From Pseudomonas yamanorum (GTDB lineage Bacteria > Pseudomonadota > Gammaproteobacteria > Pseudomonadales > Pseudomonadaceae): DNA of 64,000 nucleotides. Location of the stretch: assembly GCF_900105735.1 (NCBI RefSeq), contig NZ_LT629793.1, positions 3,968,001 through 4,032,000 of the forward strand, given 5' to 3'. The notes under the pieces were generated by a model. It saw only the letters and a program-made list of their open reading frames with translations. It did not search any database and was not told the DNA's origin. This document shows, one piece after another, positions 63,346 through 64,000 of the stretch (positions are counted from its first letter, which is position 1; each line of letters opens with the position of its first letter). A program made the translations under genes and the position numbers.

Positions 63346-63401
63346 TGACGTGCTGCTATTCGTCCTCTATCGCCACATTGGATCCACGGATAATCTACTT
63401 C

Positions 63402-63526
63402 ACATGGACGTCGCGCAGGAAGCGCAAAGCAACAACACGGACACGTAGGATTCTGCCAGGAAGGCGGAGTGAAATGGATGTCAGGGAAACAGTCTGCAAA
63501 GCCCCGCTTCGGCGGGGTTTTCTTTT
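63402..63526 (+). ncRNA. rsmY: Regulatory small RNA RsmY
   Basis: The transcript of about 120-125 bases has about eight GGA motifs (near 63405, 63418, 63439, 63448, 63459, 63466, 63476 and 63484). Two are in AGGA hairpin loops: GCGCAGGAAGCGC and GCCAGGAAGGC. These are the binding sites of RsmA/RsmE proteins. The 3' end is a strong terminator (CCCCGC-TTCG-GCGGGG and Ts). The internal segments CGCAGGAAGCGC and GGGAAACAGTCTGCAAAGCC match RsmY of other pseudomonads as I remember it. The exact 5' end is estimated from the -10 box. Confidence 0.88.
63502..63526 (+). terminator. Terminator of rsmY
   Basis: CCCCGC and GCGGGG arms (63502-63507, 63512-63517) with a UUCG tetraloop and TTTTCTTTT. It lies just past the end of the convergent LysR gene, which it may also serve. 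Confidence 0.92.
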
Positions 63527-63539
63527 GCCTGCGAAAAAG

Positions 63540-64000
63540 TCAGACAGGCGCGTTCATCACGTCTTCCAACAGCGTGCGCAACAACTCCAGCGTCGCCTGC
63601 TGACGCTGCACATCCCGGCACACCAATCCTACTTTCAGCGGCACCCTTGGTTCGCTCAGGGGTTTCCACAGCAGCGCCTTGCTGTTGTGTTCGTCCTGGG
63701 AGCGTCCGGGCAGTACTGTCGCCAGCTTGGTGTAGGGCAGGCTGTCGAGAATCCCCACCATCGTATTCAGCTCTGCCTGCACTTGCGGACGACGGCCCAG
63801 GTTGGCCAGTTGCCCTTGCCAGATCTGCCGTACCTGAAACTCTTCCCCCAGCAGCAACATCGGTAGCTCGGCGGCTTGCTTCAAGGAGACTTTCTTGAAT
63901 TCCCGCAGCGGGTGGTCAGACGGGATGACCACCTTGAGTTCATCTTCATACAGCAGCACACCGTGCAACCCCGGCTGGCGCGGCGGCAGGTAGCTGATGC
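63540..64000 (-). CDS. LysR-type transcriptional regulator, C-terminal part
   Basis: The frame runs from the window edge to the TGA at 63540-63542, about 153 residues. It includes effector-binding-domain landmarks: VVIPSDHPLREFKKVSLKQAAELPMLLLG, VQAELNTMVGILDSLPYTKLATVLPG and RDVQRQQATLELLRTLLEDV. The helix-turn-helix N-terminus is outside the window. It converges on rsmY with 13 bp between. Effector and targets are unknown. Confidence 0.88.
   Translation of the reverse strand, partial: ISYLPPRQPGLHGVLLYEDELKVVIPSDHPLREFKKVSLKQAAELPMLLLGEEFQVRQIWQGQLANLGRRPQVQAELNTMVGILDSLPYTKLATVLPGRSQDEHNSKALLWKPLSEPRVPLKVGLVCRDVQRQQATLELLRTLLEDVMNAPV

Overview
The window is chromosomal DNA from a member of the Pseudomonas fluorescens group. 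The evidence is the GC-rich codon use, a P. aeruginosa-like order of glycine betaine, creBCD, glcB and bio genes, a GacA-box/rsmY pair, and a very high density of REP doublets of the P. fluorescens kind. I see no tRNA, rRNA, CRISPR array, prophage or intact insertion sequence. PAO1 locus numbers quoted below are from memory and were not searched.

Region 1 (1-23.1 kb) is a nearly complete route from glycine betaine to glycine and CO2. GbcA/GbcB remove the first methyl group, DgcA/DgcB with a dedicated EtfA/EtfB demethylate dimethylglycine, and SoxBDAG oxidises sarcosine. GlyA, PurU and FdhA process the one-carbon units and formaldehyde. A dipeptidase and a DUF5943-type protein precede dgcA; an L-threonine aldolase and a TraX-like membrane protein lie between gbcB and glyA. 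The 860-bp gap between etfB and gbcA has no gene but carries a tandem array of DnaA-box-like repeats.

Region 2 (23.1-31.6 kb) holds an ECF sigma/RskA-type anti-sigma pair, a stand-alone copy of the anti-sigma output domain, a divergent DUF2780 gene, a YihG-type acyltransferase, and an operon of a retropepsin-like periplasmic protein with creB-creC-creD.

Region 3 (31.8-38.2 kb) has a glutathione transferase and an iron module: ECF sigma, FecR-type regulator, ferrichrome-type TonB receptor, PepSY membrane protein and a small membrane protein, with Fur-like boxes. Region 4 (38.2-50.8 kb) is housekeeping: a DnaQ-like exonuclease overlapping a cNMP/CBS/nucleotidyltransferase protein, a receiver-only regulator, glcB with an unlisted 40-codon ORF upstream, a GcvR-like ACT protein, rarD, srkA, a PhoX phosphatase, modE and comF.

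Region 5 (50.8-64 kb) is the biotin operon bioBFHCD, a small flagellar-rod-like protein, three paralogous acyl-CoA dehydrogenases interrupted by a membrane diguanylate cyclase, the regulatory RNA rsmY, and the end of a LysR-type regulator. Clear regulatory sites here are a promoter with a PsrA-type box before the first dehydrogenase, a perfect CRP/Vfr-type palindrome before the diguanylate cyclase, and a perfect GacA box before rsmY.
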